A stretch of 33,621 nt of DNA from Gemmatimonadota bacterium (GCA_947504615.1 CANNKR010000003.1:1-33621), one strand, 5' to 3'. Positions 8,558 to 17,608 are shown, counted from the first letter of the stretch. Numbers and translations are program-made. Notes: generated by a model from the sequence alone, not told the origin.

Positions 8558-10381
8558 ATGAAAAAGACGATCGCAGCACTCGCGCTGGCCCTCCTCGGCC
8601 TGGCGACCGGGGCGGCCACCGGGGCGGCGCAGGCGCCGGCGCACACATTTGCCCTCTCGGCCACCGATTTCCTGCTCGACGGCGCGCCGTTCCAGATCAA
8701 GTCGGGGGAGATGCACCCGGGGCGCATACCGGCCATGTACTGGCGGCATCGCATCCGGATGGCCAAGGCCATGGGGTTGAACACCATTGCCGCCTACATC
8801 TTCTGGAACCAGCACGAGGAGTCCGAGGGGCACTTCGACTTCACCACCGGCAGCCGCGACATCGCCCGGTTCATCCGCATCGCGCAGGACGAGGGGATGT
8901 GGGTGCTGCTGCGCCCCGGCCCGTATGTATGCGCCGAGTGGGATTTCGGCGGACTCCCCCCGTACCTGCTGCGCGACCCCGAACTCCGGATCCGCTCGCT
9001 CTCCCCGCGCTATTTCGCGGCCGCCGAACGCTATCTCGCCAGGCTCGCCGACGTGGTGCGCCCCCTGCTGGTGACGCACGGTGGCCCGGTGCTGATGGTG
9101 CAGATCGAAAACGAGTACGGCAGCTACGGCAACGACCGCAACTATGTGAAGCGTCTCAAGGACGTGTGGATCAAGCACCGCATCGACGTCCCCTTCTTCA
9201 CCGGCGACGGCCCCACGGCGTACATGCTCGAGGCCGGCCACGTGGACGGCGCGGCCGTCGGACTCGATTCCGGCTCAGACGAGAAACACTGGGACCTCGC
9301 GCGAAGCATCGTTCCGGGGGTCCCCATCTTCTCGTCCGAGACGTACCCCGGCTGGCTGACCCACTGGGGCGAGGCGTGGGCACGCCCGTCGGTGGACGAA
9401 CTGAAGACGGAAGTCACTTTTCTTCTGAACGCGAAGAAGTCGTTCAACTTCTACGTCGTGCACGGCGGCACCAACTTCGGCTTCACCGCCGGCGCCAACG
9501 CGGGGGGCAAAGGCTACGAGCCCGACGTCACCAGCTACGACTATGACGCCCCCATCGACGAGCAGGGGCGTGCAACACCCAAGTACCTGATGCTGCGCGA
9601 ACTGCTCGGCGCCACGCTGCCGGCGGGGCAGTCGCTGCCGCCGATCCCGGAGCCGATCCCGTCCATCACCGTGCCCGAGTTCGCCATGCAATTGTATGCG
9701 TCGATCTGGGGCAACCTGCCCGCACCGGTGGCGTCCATTCACCCGCGCCCATTCGAGATGTACGGGCAGAACCAGGGGCTCGTGCTCTACCGGACCACGC
9801 TCGTCGGGCGCAAGAGCGGCAAGCTGATGATCACCGACCTGCACGACTACGCGACCGTGTTCGTCGATGGCGTGCTGGTTGGCACGATCGACCGGCGACT
9901 CGGCGAGAAGAGCATCGACCTGCCGAAGGTCACCACCCCCAACCCCGTACTCGACCTCCTGGTCGAGGGGATGGGCCACATCAACTTTGCGCAGGAGATG
10001 ATCGACCGCAAAGGGATCACCGACCGCGTGACGCTCTCGGGGATGACGCTGATGAACTGGAGCGTGCACCTGTTCCCGTTGCGCGACGCGTGGGTGGCGG
10101 CGCTGCCGGCGTCCGCGGCACCGGGCACACGCCCCGGGCTTTTCTTCCGCGGCGCATTCACGCTCGCCAAGCCGGCCGACACCTTCATTGATATGACCGG
10201 GTACCGCAAAGGCGTCGTCTGGGTGAACGGCCACAACCTCGGACGCTACTGGGACATCGGCCCGCAGTCGCGGCTCTATTGCCCCGCGTCGTTCCTGAAG
10301 GCGGGGCGCAATGACGTGGTGGTGCTCGACCTGCTGAAGACGGAGGCGTCACCGTTGCGCGGGGCGGCCACGCTGCAGTAG
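8558..10381 (+). CDS. Glycoside hydrolase family 35 beta-galactosidase, secreted
   Basis: Signal peptide MKKTIAALALALLGLATG; GH35 motifs RPGPYVCAEWDFGGLPPYL, MVQIENEYGSYG, FSSETYPGWLTHWGE, HGGTNFGFTAGAN. Confidence 0.93.
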   Translation: MKKTIAALALALLGLATGAATGAAQAPAHTFALSATDFLLDGAPFQIKSGEMHPGRIPAMYWRHRIRMAKAMGLNTIAAYIFWNQHEESEGHFDFTTGSRDIARFIRIAQDEGMWVLLRPGPYVCAEWDFGGLPPYLLRDPELRIRSLSPRYFAAAERYLARLADVVRPLLVTHGGPVLMVQIENEYGSYGNDRNYVKRLKDVWIKHRIDVPFFTGDGPTAYMLEAGHVDGAAVGLDSGSDEKHWDLARSIVPGVPIFSSETYPGWLTHWGEAWARPSVDELKTEVTFLLNAKKSFNFYVVHGGTNFGFTAGANAGGKGYEPDVTSYDYDAPIDEQGRATPKYLMLRELLGATLPAGQSLPPIPEPIPSITVPEFAMQLYASIWGNLPAPVASIHPRPFEMYGQNQGLVLYRTTLVGRKSGKLMITDLHDYATVFVDGVLVGTIDRRLGEKSIDLPKVTTPNPVLDLLVEGMGHINFAQEMIDRKGITDRVTLSGMTLMNWSVHLFPLRDAWVAALPASAAPGTRPGLFFRGAFTLAKPADTFIDMTGYRKGVVWVNGHNLGRYWDIGPQSRLYCPASFLKAGRNDVVVLDLLKTEASPLRGAATLQ

Positions 10382-10425
10382 CGTCGGCCGAAGTGTGCTC
10401 GGCGGGGCCGGCTGGCCGTTCCGCA

Positions 10426-10488
10426 ACCGTCCACCGTCCACCGTCCACCGTCCACCGTCTACAGTCTACCGTCTACCGTCTACCGTCT
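10426..10488. repeat. Heptanucleotide tandem repeat ACCGTCY, nine units
   Basis: Four ACCGTCC units, then ACCGTCT, ACAGTCT, ACCGTCT x3, ending on the stop codon of the minus-strand methyltransferase. Confidence 0.9.
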
Positions 10489-11086
10489 ACTCCGCCCGCT
10501 CCAGCGCCAACGTCGCCCCGCGCAACTGCGCCCCCACGTAGCAGTGCATCCCCACCGCCGTCAGCCCGGCATCACGAAACGCGTGCCGGTACCATGCCGG
10601 CGTGCGCTGGTGCCAGAGGCGCTTGTCCCCTTCCAACTCGTCGGCATTCGTGAACGCCTCCAGATACGCCACGCCGTCGAGCATGGATTCCAGAGCGCGC
10701 AGCCCCGGCCCAAGCTCCTCGGCCCGCACGTACTGCAGGACGTCGCAGCAGACCACCAGATCGAACCGTCCGACCAGTCCCACCTGCCCCACCGTGCCGA
10801 AGGTCCCGTGCCGGATGCCCCGCGTGCGCCCGAAACGTTCCACCACGTAGTCGCTGGAATCGATGCCGACGTACTCCGCCTTGGGACGCTCGTCCAGAAA
10901 GTGCGATCGCCACGGCGCCTCGCCGCACCCGATGTCGAGGATGCGCTTCACCGGCCGCTCCAGCAGCACCTCGGCGACGCCGAGCGAGTGCCGCACCTTG
11001 CGGCGGACGCCGGCGGGGGTATTCACGCGGTGGCGCGGGTCGCGATACCAGCGGTCAAAGTAGGCCTGATCGTACTGCTTGGTCAT
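10487..11086 (-). CDS. Class I SAM-dependent methyltransferase
   Basis: MTKQYDQAYFDRWYRDP; motif I RILDIGCGEAPWRSHF; ATGA overlap with upstream gene. Confidence 0.85.
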   Translation of the reverse strand: MTKQYDQAYFDRWYRDPRHRVNTPAGVRRKVRHSLGVAEVLLERPVKRILDIGCGEAPWRSHFLDERPKAEYVGIDSSDYVVERFGRTRGIRHGTFGTVGQVGLVGRFDLVVCCDVLQYVRAEELGPGLRALESMLDGVAYLEAFTNADELEGDKRLWHQRTPAWYRHAFRDAGLTAVGMHCYVGAQLRGATLALERAE

Positions 11087-11838
11087 GGCGTATTCGAACG
11101 TTCGTTCGATGGCGCGATCACGCGCGCCGCCGCGCGAATGTCGGCCGCGTCCACCGTCGTGCGGCCATCGGGGGCGTCGAGCGCCAGGCGCACCATCCCC
11201 GCGGCGAGCGCGTCGCCGGTGAGCGTCGACCACCGGTCGCGCAGTCGCCCGGCACCGAAGAGCGCCGCGCCCTGCAGCAGTACGTCCACGGCGACGCTCG
11301 CCACCCGCTCGGCGACGCGTCGTTCATCGCGGTCGCTCCCCGAGATGAACGATGGCTGCACGATGAGGTGCGGCAATCCGCTGGCCCGCAACTCGTTCTC
11401 GAAGCGCCCACGCACGGCCAGGTACGGGTTCCCGCTCGCCGCATTGGCCCCGATCGACGAGAGGTACACGACGAGCGGACGGATGCCCGCCGACCGCGCG
11501 GCGCGCAGCAGCAACGCCGACAGTCCATAGTCCACCGCGTCGTAGCCCGCCGCCTTGCCGGTGGCTCGCTCGTCGCGCGCGGTGCGGGCACGCGTGGTGC
11601 CGAGCAGCGCGAACACCACATCGGGGCGCAGACGCCCCATCGTGCGCGCCATGTCGTCGTCGATCCACGGCGTGCTGTCCGTTTCGGCGCCCGCCGCCGA
11701 GAAGCGCGACATCCAGGCACCGAGCGATGGCGAATCAGGACGCACGTGGGCGACGGCGCGCACCCCTTCGCGCGCCAGGCGCTCGGTGACGTGGCGCCCC
11801 GTGTATCCGGTGGCGCCGGCAACGAAGGCGATCGTCAC
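11083..11838 (-). CDS. NAD(P)-binding atypical SDR/NmrA-like protein
   Basis: MTIAFVAGATGYTGRHVTERLAREG (GxxGxxG Rossmann), VVYLSSIGANAASGNPYLAVRGRFENEL. Confidence 0.85.
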   Translation of the reverse strand: MTIAFVAGATGYTGRHVTERLAREGVRAVAHVRPDSPSLGAWMSRFSAAGAETDSTPWIDDDMARTMGRLRPDVVFALLGTTRARTARDERATGKAAGYDAVDYGLSALLLRAARSAGIRPLVVYLSSIGANAASGNPYLAVRGRFENELRASGLPHLIVQPSFISGSDRDERRVAERVASVAVDVLLQGAALFGAGRLRDRWSTLTGDALAAGMVRLALDAPDGRTTVDAADIRAAARVIAPSNERSNTP

Positions 11839-11881
11839 GCGAGTTCCCCGCGGTCGCCGAGCCCCGCACGCACGGGCGCGC

Positions 11882-12388
11882 TCACGCCGGCGGCGGCGAG
11901 GCCGGCGTGTCGGGCGGCGTTTCGTTCCACGTCAGGATGGCCAGCAGCACCGCACCGCAGGTGACCCCCGAATCGGCCACGTTGAAGGTCCAGAACCGCG
12001 ACGCGCCAATGCCCACGTCGATGAAATCGACCACGCCGCGCACGCTGCGCATGCGATCAATCAGGTTGCCGGTCGCGCCTGCGGCGATCATCGCCAGCGC
12101 GGCCGACAGCCAGGTGGTCGTCGGCGGGAGCCCGCGCCACATGCGCACGATGATCACCACCATCACCAGGGCGAGCACGGAGAAGACCGTGCGCGACCAC
12201 CCGCCCAGCGACATGTTCATCGCCGCGCCGGTGTTGTACGTCAGCGTCCAGCGCACCCAGTCGCCCACGACCTGCTGCGGCACGTGCAGCGGCAGCCGCG
12301 ACTCGGCGATGCGCTTGGTGACGATGTCGCCGGCCAGTATGCCAAGGGCGATGGAGACGAAGATGCGGTCGCGGGGGGAAGAGAGCAT
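11882..12388 (-). CDS. lspA: Prolipoprotein signal peptidase (signal peptidase II)
   Basis: LTYNTGAAMNMSLG, GAAGNLIDRMR-like GATGNLIDRMRSVRGVVDFIDV, FNVADSGVTCGAVLL: both catalytic Asp motifs present. Confidence 0.93.
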   Translation of the reverse strand: MLSSPRDRIFVSIALGILAGDIVTKRIAESRLPLHVPQQVVGDWVRWTLTYNTGAAMNMSLGGWSRTVFSVLALVMVVIIVRMWRGLPPTTTWLSAALAMIAAGATGNLIDRMRSVRGVVDFIDVGIGASRFWTFNVADSGVTCGAVLLAILTWNETPPDTPASPPPA

Positions 12389-12493
12389 GCGGGCGGAATG
12401 AGGTGCCGTCGTGGACTACGGTGAGCGTGCGGTCTAACTTACCGCCGCGACGCCTGCGCCGGGAACCCGTCCGGCGCTCTCACCCCTCCGGAC

Positions 12494-15046
12494 GTGCCGG
12501 CGCCCAGACTTCCCATCGACGACGTCATTCCCGCCCTGCGCGATGCACTGCGCACGGCGCGGCACGCCGTGCTGGTGGCGCCGCCCGGCGCGGGCAAGAC
12601 CACGCGGGTGCCGCTGGCGCTGCTTGGGGAACCGTGGTGCACGGGGCGCGTGCTCGTGCTGGAACCACGGCGACTGGCCGCGCGCGCCGCGGCGCACCAG
12701 ATGGCGCGCCTGCTCGACGACGAGATTGGCGGCACCGTGGGGTACCGCGTGCGGCTCGAGTCGCGGGTCTCGGCGCGCACGCGCATCGAAGTGATCACCG
12801 AGGGGGTGCTCACCCGAATGCTGCAGGACGATGCCACGCTCGACGGCGTGTCGGCGGTGCTGTTCGACGAGTTCCACGAGCGCAACCTGCAGGGCGACCT
12901 CGGGCTCGCGCTCACGCTGCGCACGCGCGAGCTGGTGCGCGACGATCTGCGCCTGCTGGTGATGTCGGCGACGCTCGATGCCGCCCCGGTGGCCGCGCTG
13001 CTCGGCGGCGCGCCGGTGATCGAAAGCCACGGACGCCTGCACCCCGTGGAGACGCGTCATCGTCCGACGCGCGAGGGCCAGTGGATCGACGCGAGCGCCG
13101 CGAGCGCGGTGCGCGCCGCGCTGGCCGACGACGCGGGCGACCTGCTCGTCTTTCTTCCGGGTCAGGGGGAAATCGCCCGCACGGCGACCGCGTTGTCCGA
13201 CGTGGACGGCGCCATCGACGTGATTCCACTGTACGGCGCCATGCCGCTGGACGCGCAGGACCGGGCCATTCGCCCCAGCGCCGACGGGCGTCGCAAGGTG
13301 GTGCTGGCCACGGCGATCGCCGAGACCAGCCTGACCATTGAAGGGGTGCGGGTGGTCATCGACAGCGGGTTGTCGCGTGTGCCGCGCTTCGACCCCCGCA
13401 GCGGCATGTCGCGGCTGGCGACCACCCGCGTGTCGCGTGCGAGCGCCGACCAGCGGCGCGGGCGCGCCGGCCGTCTGGGGCCCGGCGTCTGTTACCGGCT
13501 CTGGGCCGAAGGCGACGACGCGCAGTTGCTGGCCCAGCGCACGCCGGAAATTCTCGAGGCCGATCTCGCGCCGCTGGCGCTCGAGCTGGCCGCGGCCGGC
13601 ATCGATGATGTGCGGTCGCTGGCCTGGCTCGACGCGCCGCCGCCCAGCGCGCTGCTGCAGGCGCGCACGTTGCTGCAGGAACTCGACGCCCTCGACGCCG
13701 GCGGCGCGAGCGCCGGCGGCGCGAGTACCGGCGGGGCGATCACCGCGCACGGCCGACGCATGGCCTCGCTGGGCGTGCATCCGCGGCTCGCGCACCTGGT
13801 GGCGCGCGGCGCGGAACTGGGGCACGGCGCGACGGCGTGCGACGTGGCGGCGTTGCTGGGGGAGCGCGACATCTTCAACCGCGAATCGGCCGAAGGCGAT
13901 GCCGACCTCGCCGACCGCGTGCGTGCCCTGCGCGACGCGGATTTTGCGCGCACACACCGTGCCGACCGCGGCCGCCTGCAGCGTGTGCGGCAGGAGAGTG
14001 ACGCGCTGCGCCGCGCCATCGGTGTGCCACGCGCTGCGCCGCATGGGGCGCAGCGCGACGCCGCCGCTCCGGATGATCGCATCGTGGGGCTGCTGGTCGC
14101 GCTCGCCTACCCCGACCGGCTGGCGAAGCAGCGCCCCGACGCGCCGGGCAAGTACCTGATGCGCAACGGGCGCGGCGCGACCTTCGCGGTGCCGCAGACG
14201 CTGGGCGCCGCCGAGTGGCTGGCCATCGCCGACGTGGACGGCGACCCGCGCGAGAGCCGCATCTGGATGGCCGCGGAGATCGATGCCGACGACGTCGCCG
14301 CGCACTTTGCCGCACACGGGTCCGACGAGGTCGTCCGCCACTGGGACGCCGACAAGCGCGTGCTGAAACTCTCGCGCGTCACGCGCCTGGGCGCCATCAC
14401 GCTGCGCGAGAAGCCGCTGCGCGCGCCATCGGCGGAGGACGCCGCCGCGGCGTTGCTCGAGGTGGCGCGCAGCGAAGGGCTCGCCGTGCTGCGCTGGGAT
14501 GAGCGCGCCACGCGCCTGCGGCAGCGGCTGGCCTTTGCGCATCGCATCGACGACGCGTATCCCGCGGTGAGCGACGATGCGCTGGCTGCGACAATCGACG
14601 ACTGGCTGCTCCCCGCCCTGCAGTCGCTCGGCACGCTGAATGCGCTCGCCAAGGTGGACGTGGCCGACGCGCTGCTGGCGCGACTGACGTGGAAGCAGCG
14701 CGAGCGACTGGACGCGCTGGCGCCGACGCACTGCACGGTGCCCAGCGGGTCGCACCTTCCCATCGACTACGCCGACGCCGAGTCGCCGGCGCTCGCCGTG
14801 CGTCTGCAGGAACTGTTCGGGCTGGCGGAGACGCCGCGCGTGGGCGATGGGCGCGTGCCGCTGACGTTGCAGTTGCTGTCGCCGGCGCAGCGTCCGGTGC
14901 AGGTGACGCGCGACCTGGCGGGCTTCTGGGCGCGCTCATACTTCGATGTGCGCAAGGATCTGCGCGGCCGGTATCCGCGGCACTACTGGCCCGAGAATCC
15001 GCTGGACGCCGAGCCGACGGCGCGCGCGAAGCGGCGCGGGACGTGA
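12494..15046 (+). CDS. hrpB: ATP-dependent helicase HrpB
   Basis: APPGAGKTTRVPLALL, LFDEFHERNLQGDLGLAL, MSATLDAAPVAALL, ATAIAETSLTIEGVRVVIDSGLSR, QRRGRAGRLGPGVCYRLW; C-terminal LTRDLAGFWARSYFDVRKDLRGRYPRHYWPENP-type ending. Confidence 0.95.
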   Translation: MPAPRLPIDDVIPALRDALRTARHAVLVAPPGAGKTTRVPLALLGEPWCTGRVLVLEPRRLAARAAAHQMARLLDDEIGGTVGYRVRLESRVSARTRIEVITEGVLTRMLQDDATLDGVSAVLFDEFHERNLQGDLGLALTLRTRELVRDDLRLLVMSATLDAAPVAALLGGAPVIESHGRLHPVETRHRPTREGQWIDASAASAVRAALADDAGDLLVFLPGQGEIARTATALSDVDGAIDVIPLYGAMPLDAQDRAIRPSADGRRKVVLATAIAETSLTIEGVRVVIDSGLSRVPRFDPRSGMSRLATTRVSRASADQRRGRAGRLGPGVCYRLWAEGDDAQLLAQRTPEILEADLAPLALELAAAGIDDVRSLAWLDAPPPSALLQARTLLQELDALDAGGASAGGASTGGAITAHGRRMASLGVHPRLAHLVARGAELGHGATACDVAALLGERDIFNRESAEGDADLADRVRALRDADFARTHRADRGRLQRVRQESDALRRAIGVPRAAPHGAQRDAAAPDDRIVGLLVALAYPDRLAKQRPDAPGKYLMRNGRGATFAVPQTLGAAEWLAIADVDGDPRESRIWMAAEIDADDVAAHFAAHGSDEVVRHWDADKRVLKLSRVTRLGAITLREKPLRAPSAEDAAAALLEVARSEGLAVLRWDERATRLRQRLAFAHRIDDAYPAVSDDALAATIDDWLLPALQSLGTLNALAKVDVADALLARLTWKQRERLDALAPTHCTVPSGSHLPIDYADAESPALAVRLQELFGLAETPRVGDGRVPLTLQLLSPAQRPVQVTRDLAGFWARSYFDVRKDLRGRYPRHYWPENPLDAEPTARAKRRGT

Positions 15047-15068
15047 GGGGCTGAGATTCGTTCTTTTC

Positions 15069-15209
15069 AACACGGAGACCGGAGATAACGGAGGGCCACG
15101 GAGAACGACAACTGCAATAAGGGGGCGTGGGGGACAGGTCCGTCCGCCACACCCCCTCTGAGCTGTTGCAGTACTCCGTGGCCCTCCGTGCAACTCCGGT
15201 CTCCGTGTT
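15069..15209. repeat. Long-palindrome element, copy A (141 bp)
   Basis: Outer arms AACACGGAGACCGGAG / CTCCGGTCTCCGTGTT; inner arms ACGGAGGGCCACGGAG / CTCCGTGGCCCTCCGT; apical GGGGGCGTGGGGGAC / GTCCGCCACACCCCC. Confidence 0.92.
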
Positions 15210-15243
15210 AAAGCAACCAAACCCAGCCGAGACCGGTTCGTTC

Positions 15244-15384
15244 AACACGGAGACCGGAGATAACGGAGGGCCACGGAGAACGACCACTGCATAAAGGGGG
15301 CGTGGGGGACTGTACCGTCCGCCACACCCCCTCTGATCTGTTGCCGTACTCCGTGGCCCTCCGTGCTCCTCCGGTCTCCGTGTT
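15244..15384. repeat. Long-palindrome element, copy B (141 bp)
   Basis: Same architecture as copy A, start 175 bp later, 34-bp linker aaagcaaccaaacccagccgagaccggttcgttc between copies. Confidence 0.92.
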
Positions 15385-15409
15385 ATAGAAACCGAACTCG
15401 CCTGAACCG

Positions 15410-16327
15410 CTACACCAGCCAGCGCCGCGTGGTATCGAGCAACTCCTGGTACGGCGCGCCGAATTTCTTCAGCAGGTAGCGTTCCTCGCGCAACACCACC
15501 CCCCAGTGCAGCAGCGCCCACGACGGGACGAGCAGCACCAGGTCCCACGGGTTGTTGCGCAGCACCCCCACACCCGCCTGCGCCAACAGGAACCCCAGGT
15601 ACATCGGATTGCGCGTGAAGGCGAAGGGCCCGCCGAGCACGAGCGCTCGCGGCGCGCGCCACGGCACCGCCGGCGTGCGCCGCTTCACGAAATGCTCGTG
15701 CGCCCAGTACGCCAGCCCCGCGCCGGCGGCGATGAGCACGAACCCCGTCCAACCGGGCCAGCCCAGCCGCCACGTGATGCCACTGAAGTGGCTCAGCCCC
15801 TCGCCGAGCAGCAGCGCGGTGATCGGCACGAACGGCGCCGGCAGCAGCACATTGGCCACTGCCTCCTTCTGCAGCGCGAGCATCGCCACCTGCCCCGCAT
15901 GATACGCGAGATGCTGCACCACACCATCGAGCATCGTGGTGCGGCTGTACCCGCGCTCACCCACCGGCGCCGCCAGTTCGTCGGCCGTCATCACCGACAC
16001 CCGAGCAGCCAGTTGCTCAATGGCGTCGCCGAGTCGCGCCACGTCCTGCGCCCACTGTTCCGCGCTCACGGCCGACGGATCGGGGAACTCCTCGCCGTCC
16101 GGGGGATCGCACGACGGGTCGTCGAGGCGCAGACGCGGCGTGTCGACCCAGGTCGTGAGGTGCCGCAGCAGCTGCCACGGCGTGTGCGAGCTGCGTGCGC
16201 GACGCGACGCCGCCTGCGGCGCCGTGAGCCGAGCGAGCACCTCGGCCACCGATGGTCCGTGCCACGGCGCGCCGTTCCACGCGCGCCGCAACTCGGCGGC
16301 CAACCGTTCGCCCGGCGTCACCGGCAT
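15410..16327 (-). CDS. DinB-like domain fused to ICMT-like membrane methyltransferase domain
   Basis: N-terminal HTPWQLLRHLTTW...VVQHLAYHAGQVAML (DinB metal-site pattern); C-terminal LVLGGPFAFTRNPMYLGFLLAQAG...EERYLLKKFGAPYQELLDTTRRWLV (ICMT/PEMT family). Confidence 0.8.
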   Translation of the reverse strand: MPVTPGERLAAELRRAWNGAPWHGPSVAEVLARLTAPQAASRRARSSHTPWQLLRHLTTWVDTPRLRLDDPSCDPPDGEEFPDPSAVSAEQWAQDVARLGDAIEQLAARVSVMTADELAAPVGERGYSRTTMLDGVVQHLAYHAGQVAMLALQKEAVANVLLPAPFVPITALLLGEGLSHFSGITWRLGWPGWTGFVLIAAGAGLAYWAHEHFVKRRTPAVPWRAPRALVLGGPFAFTRNPMYLGFLLAQAGVGVLRNNPWDLVLLVPSWALLHWGVVLREERYLLKKFGAPYQELLDTTRRWLV

Positions 16328-16331
16328 GCCA

Positions 16332-16826
16332 TCATCCGACCTTGTAGCTCATCGCGGAGCCGGTCAGGTGCTTGCGCAGCATCGACAGCTGCCCCAGGTG
16401 ATAGCTGTCGTGTTGCGTGAAGAAGGCCAGGATGCCGCCCACCGAACGGTCGGCCACCGGCAGCTTGAACTCGGTCATCTGCGCCGCGCCGTCGGCGGTG
16501 AGCGCGGCCATGGCCGACTCCAGCGACGTGCTCGCCGCGGTCCACGCCGCGAGCAGCTCGACCATCGTGGGCCACGACGTCACCGCGTCGATGGGCGTGC
16601 GTGGCGTGATGTAGGCGTCAATCGGATTGTCTACCGGCGCCGCGCCGGCGGTACGCGCCATCAGGAACCGTGACCCGATGATGTGCGCCAGGAGGTAGGC
16701 CACGGAGTTGGCGCCATCCAGCGGGCGGGTGCGCGAGGCGTCATCGCCGATGCCGTCCACGGCGTTGCGGACGAGCCCGGTGTTGAGCGTGATGATCGCG
16801 TGCAGGGGGGCGATGTAGGGAATCAT
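16332..16826 (-). CDS. DinB-superfamily protein
   Basis: SVAYLLAHIIGSRFLMART...GGILAFFTQHDSYHLGQLSMLRKHL. Confidence 0.85.
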   Translation of the reverse strand: MIPYIAPLHAIITLNTGLVRNAVDGIGDDASRTRPLDGANSVAYLLAHIIGSRFLMARTAGAAPVDNPIDAYITPRTPIDAVTSWPTMVELLAAWTAASTSLESAMAALTADGAAQMTEFKLPVADRSVGGILAFFTQHDSYHLGQLSMLRKHLTGSAMSYKVG

Positions 16827-16830
16827 GATC

Positions 16831-17136
16831 CTATTTCTTGGTGACAGTGTCTTCGCGCAGGATCGTCTTGGCCATCCAGAAAACGATGAACGCCACGACA
16901 ACGAAGTCGATGCCCGACCCCAGCACCTTGCCGAGTTCGAACTTGATGCCGAGCAATTCCGGCTTCCAGTCGCGCCAGTCGCCGCCGGTGACGGCCGTCA
17001 GGCGGCCGACGATCGGCATCAGCAGACCGCTGACGACCGCCGACACGAGATCATTGAGCTTGCCGCCGATGATCACGGCAATGGCCAGGCCGATGACGCC
17101 ATAATGCTTGAGAAACGAGGTGAATTCCTTGATCAT
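16831..17136 (-). CDS. mscL: Large-conductance mechanosensitive channel
   Basis: MIKEFTSFLKHYGVIGLAIAVIIGGKLNDLVSAVVSGLLMPIVGRL...GSGIDFVVVAFIVFWMAKTI. Confidence 0.9.
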   Translation of the reverse strand: MIKEFTSFLKHYGVIGLAIAVIIGGKLNDLVSAVVSGLLMPIVGRLTAVTGGDWRDWKPELLGIKFELGKVLGSGIDFVVVAFIVFWMAKTILREDTVTKK

Positions 17137-17161
17137 GCAGTGCTCCGGGCAGGGGGAAAGA

Positions 17162-17608
17162 TCAGACGCCGAACTGCGTCAGGTGATGGTCCGTATGCTT
17201 GTGCAGCAGCACGCCCCAGTCGCGGGCGGCCAAGACGCCGAACGCGGGGTGCGCCTGCCATGTTCCACCCACCGACTGCGCCGCCGCCCGCTCCATGAGC
17301 GCGGCGAGTGCCGCCTTGTCCGACGCCCAGTCGTCCGGCGCGCGCGACAACAACTGCGGCGCGGTGGGCGCTCCCTTGGGGAATGGGAAGACGTGGATGA
17401 TCAGGTAGCGCATCACGCGGTTACTGAGGAACGTCTGGCGCGGGGGCACGGGAAGGTCGCCCAGGGCCATGCGCGCCCCTTCGATAAGGTGCGACACCAT
17501 GCGGGGGGCCGTGAGCGTGCCCCAGCGCGCGGGGGCGGTGGCGTCCAGGCTCTCGAGGCGCGCGAGCAGCGTCCGGCGGGCGGATGGATCGAACAGGGTT
17601 TTTGGCAT
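17162..17608 (-). CDS. DUF1569-like (DinB-superfamily) protein
   Basis: MPKTLFDPSARRTLLARLESL...TAPRMVSHLIEGARMALG...HPAFGVLAARDWGVLLHKHTDHHLTQFGV. Confidence 0.82.
   Translation of the reverse strand: MPKTLFDPSARRTLLARLESLDATAPARWGTLTAPRMVSHLIEGARMALGDLPVPPRQTFLSNRVMRYLIIHVFPFPKGAPTAPQLLSRAPDDWASDKAALAALMERAAAQSVGGTWQAHPAFGVLAARDWGVLLHKHTDHHLTQFGV

Noticed and set aside
8558-10381. Polysaccharide utilisation locus around the GH35 gene
   Set aside because: No SusCD, transporter or additional CAZyme gene adjoins it in the window.
13690-13745. GGASAGGASTGG in-frame repeats inside hrpB as a functional element
   Set aside because: Short low-complexity linker expansion of a kind common in high-GC genes; nothing beyond that is supported.
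12434-14755. 773-aa minus-strand ORF opposite hrpB, and similar long antisense ORFs (18820-20970 minus, 29285-31072 plus, 24660-27236 plus)
   Set aside because: Shadow ORFs of GC-rich coding sequence: low-complexity R/A/H-rich translations with no recognisable motifs, whereas the opposite strand encodes clear families.
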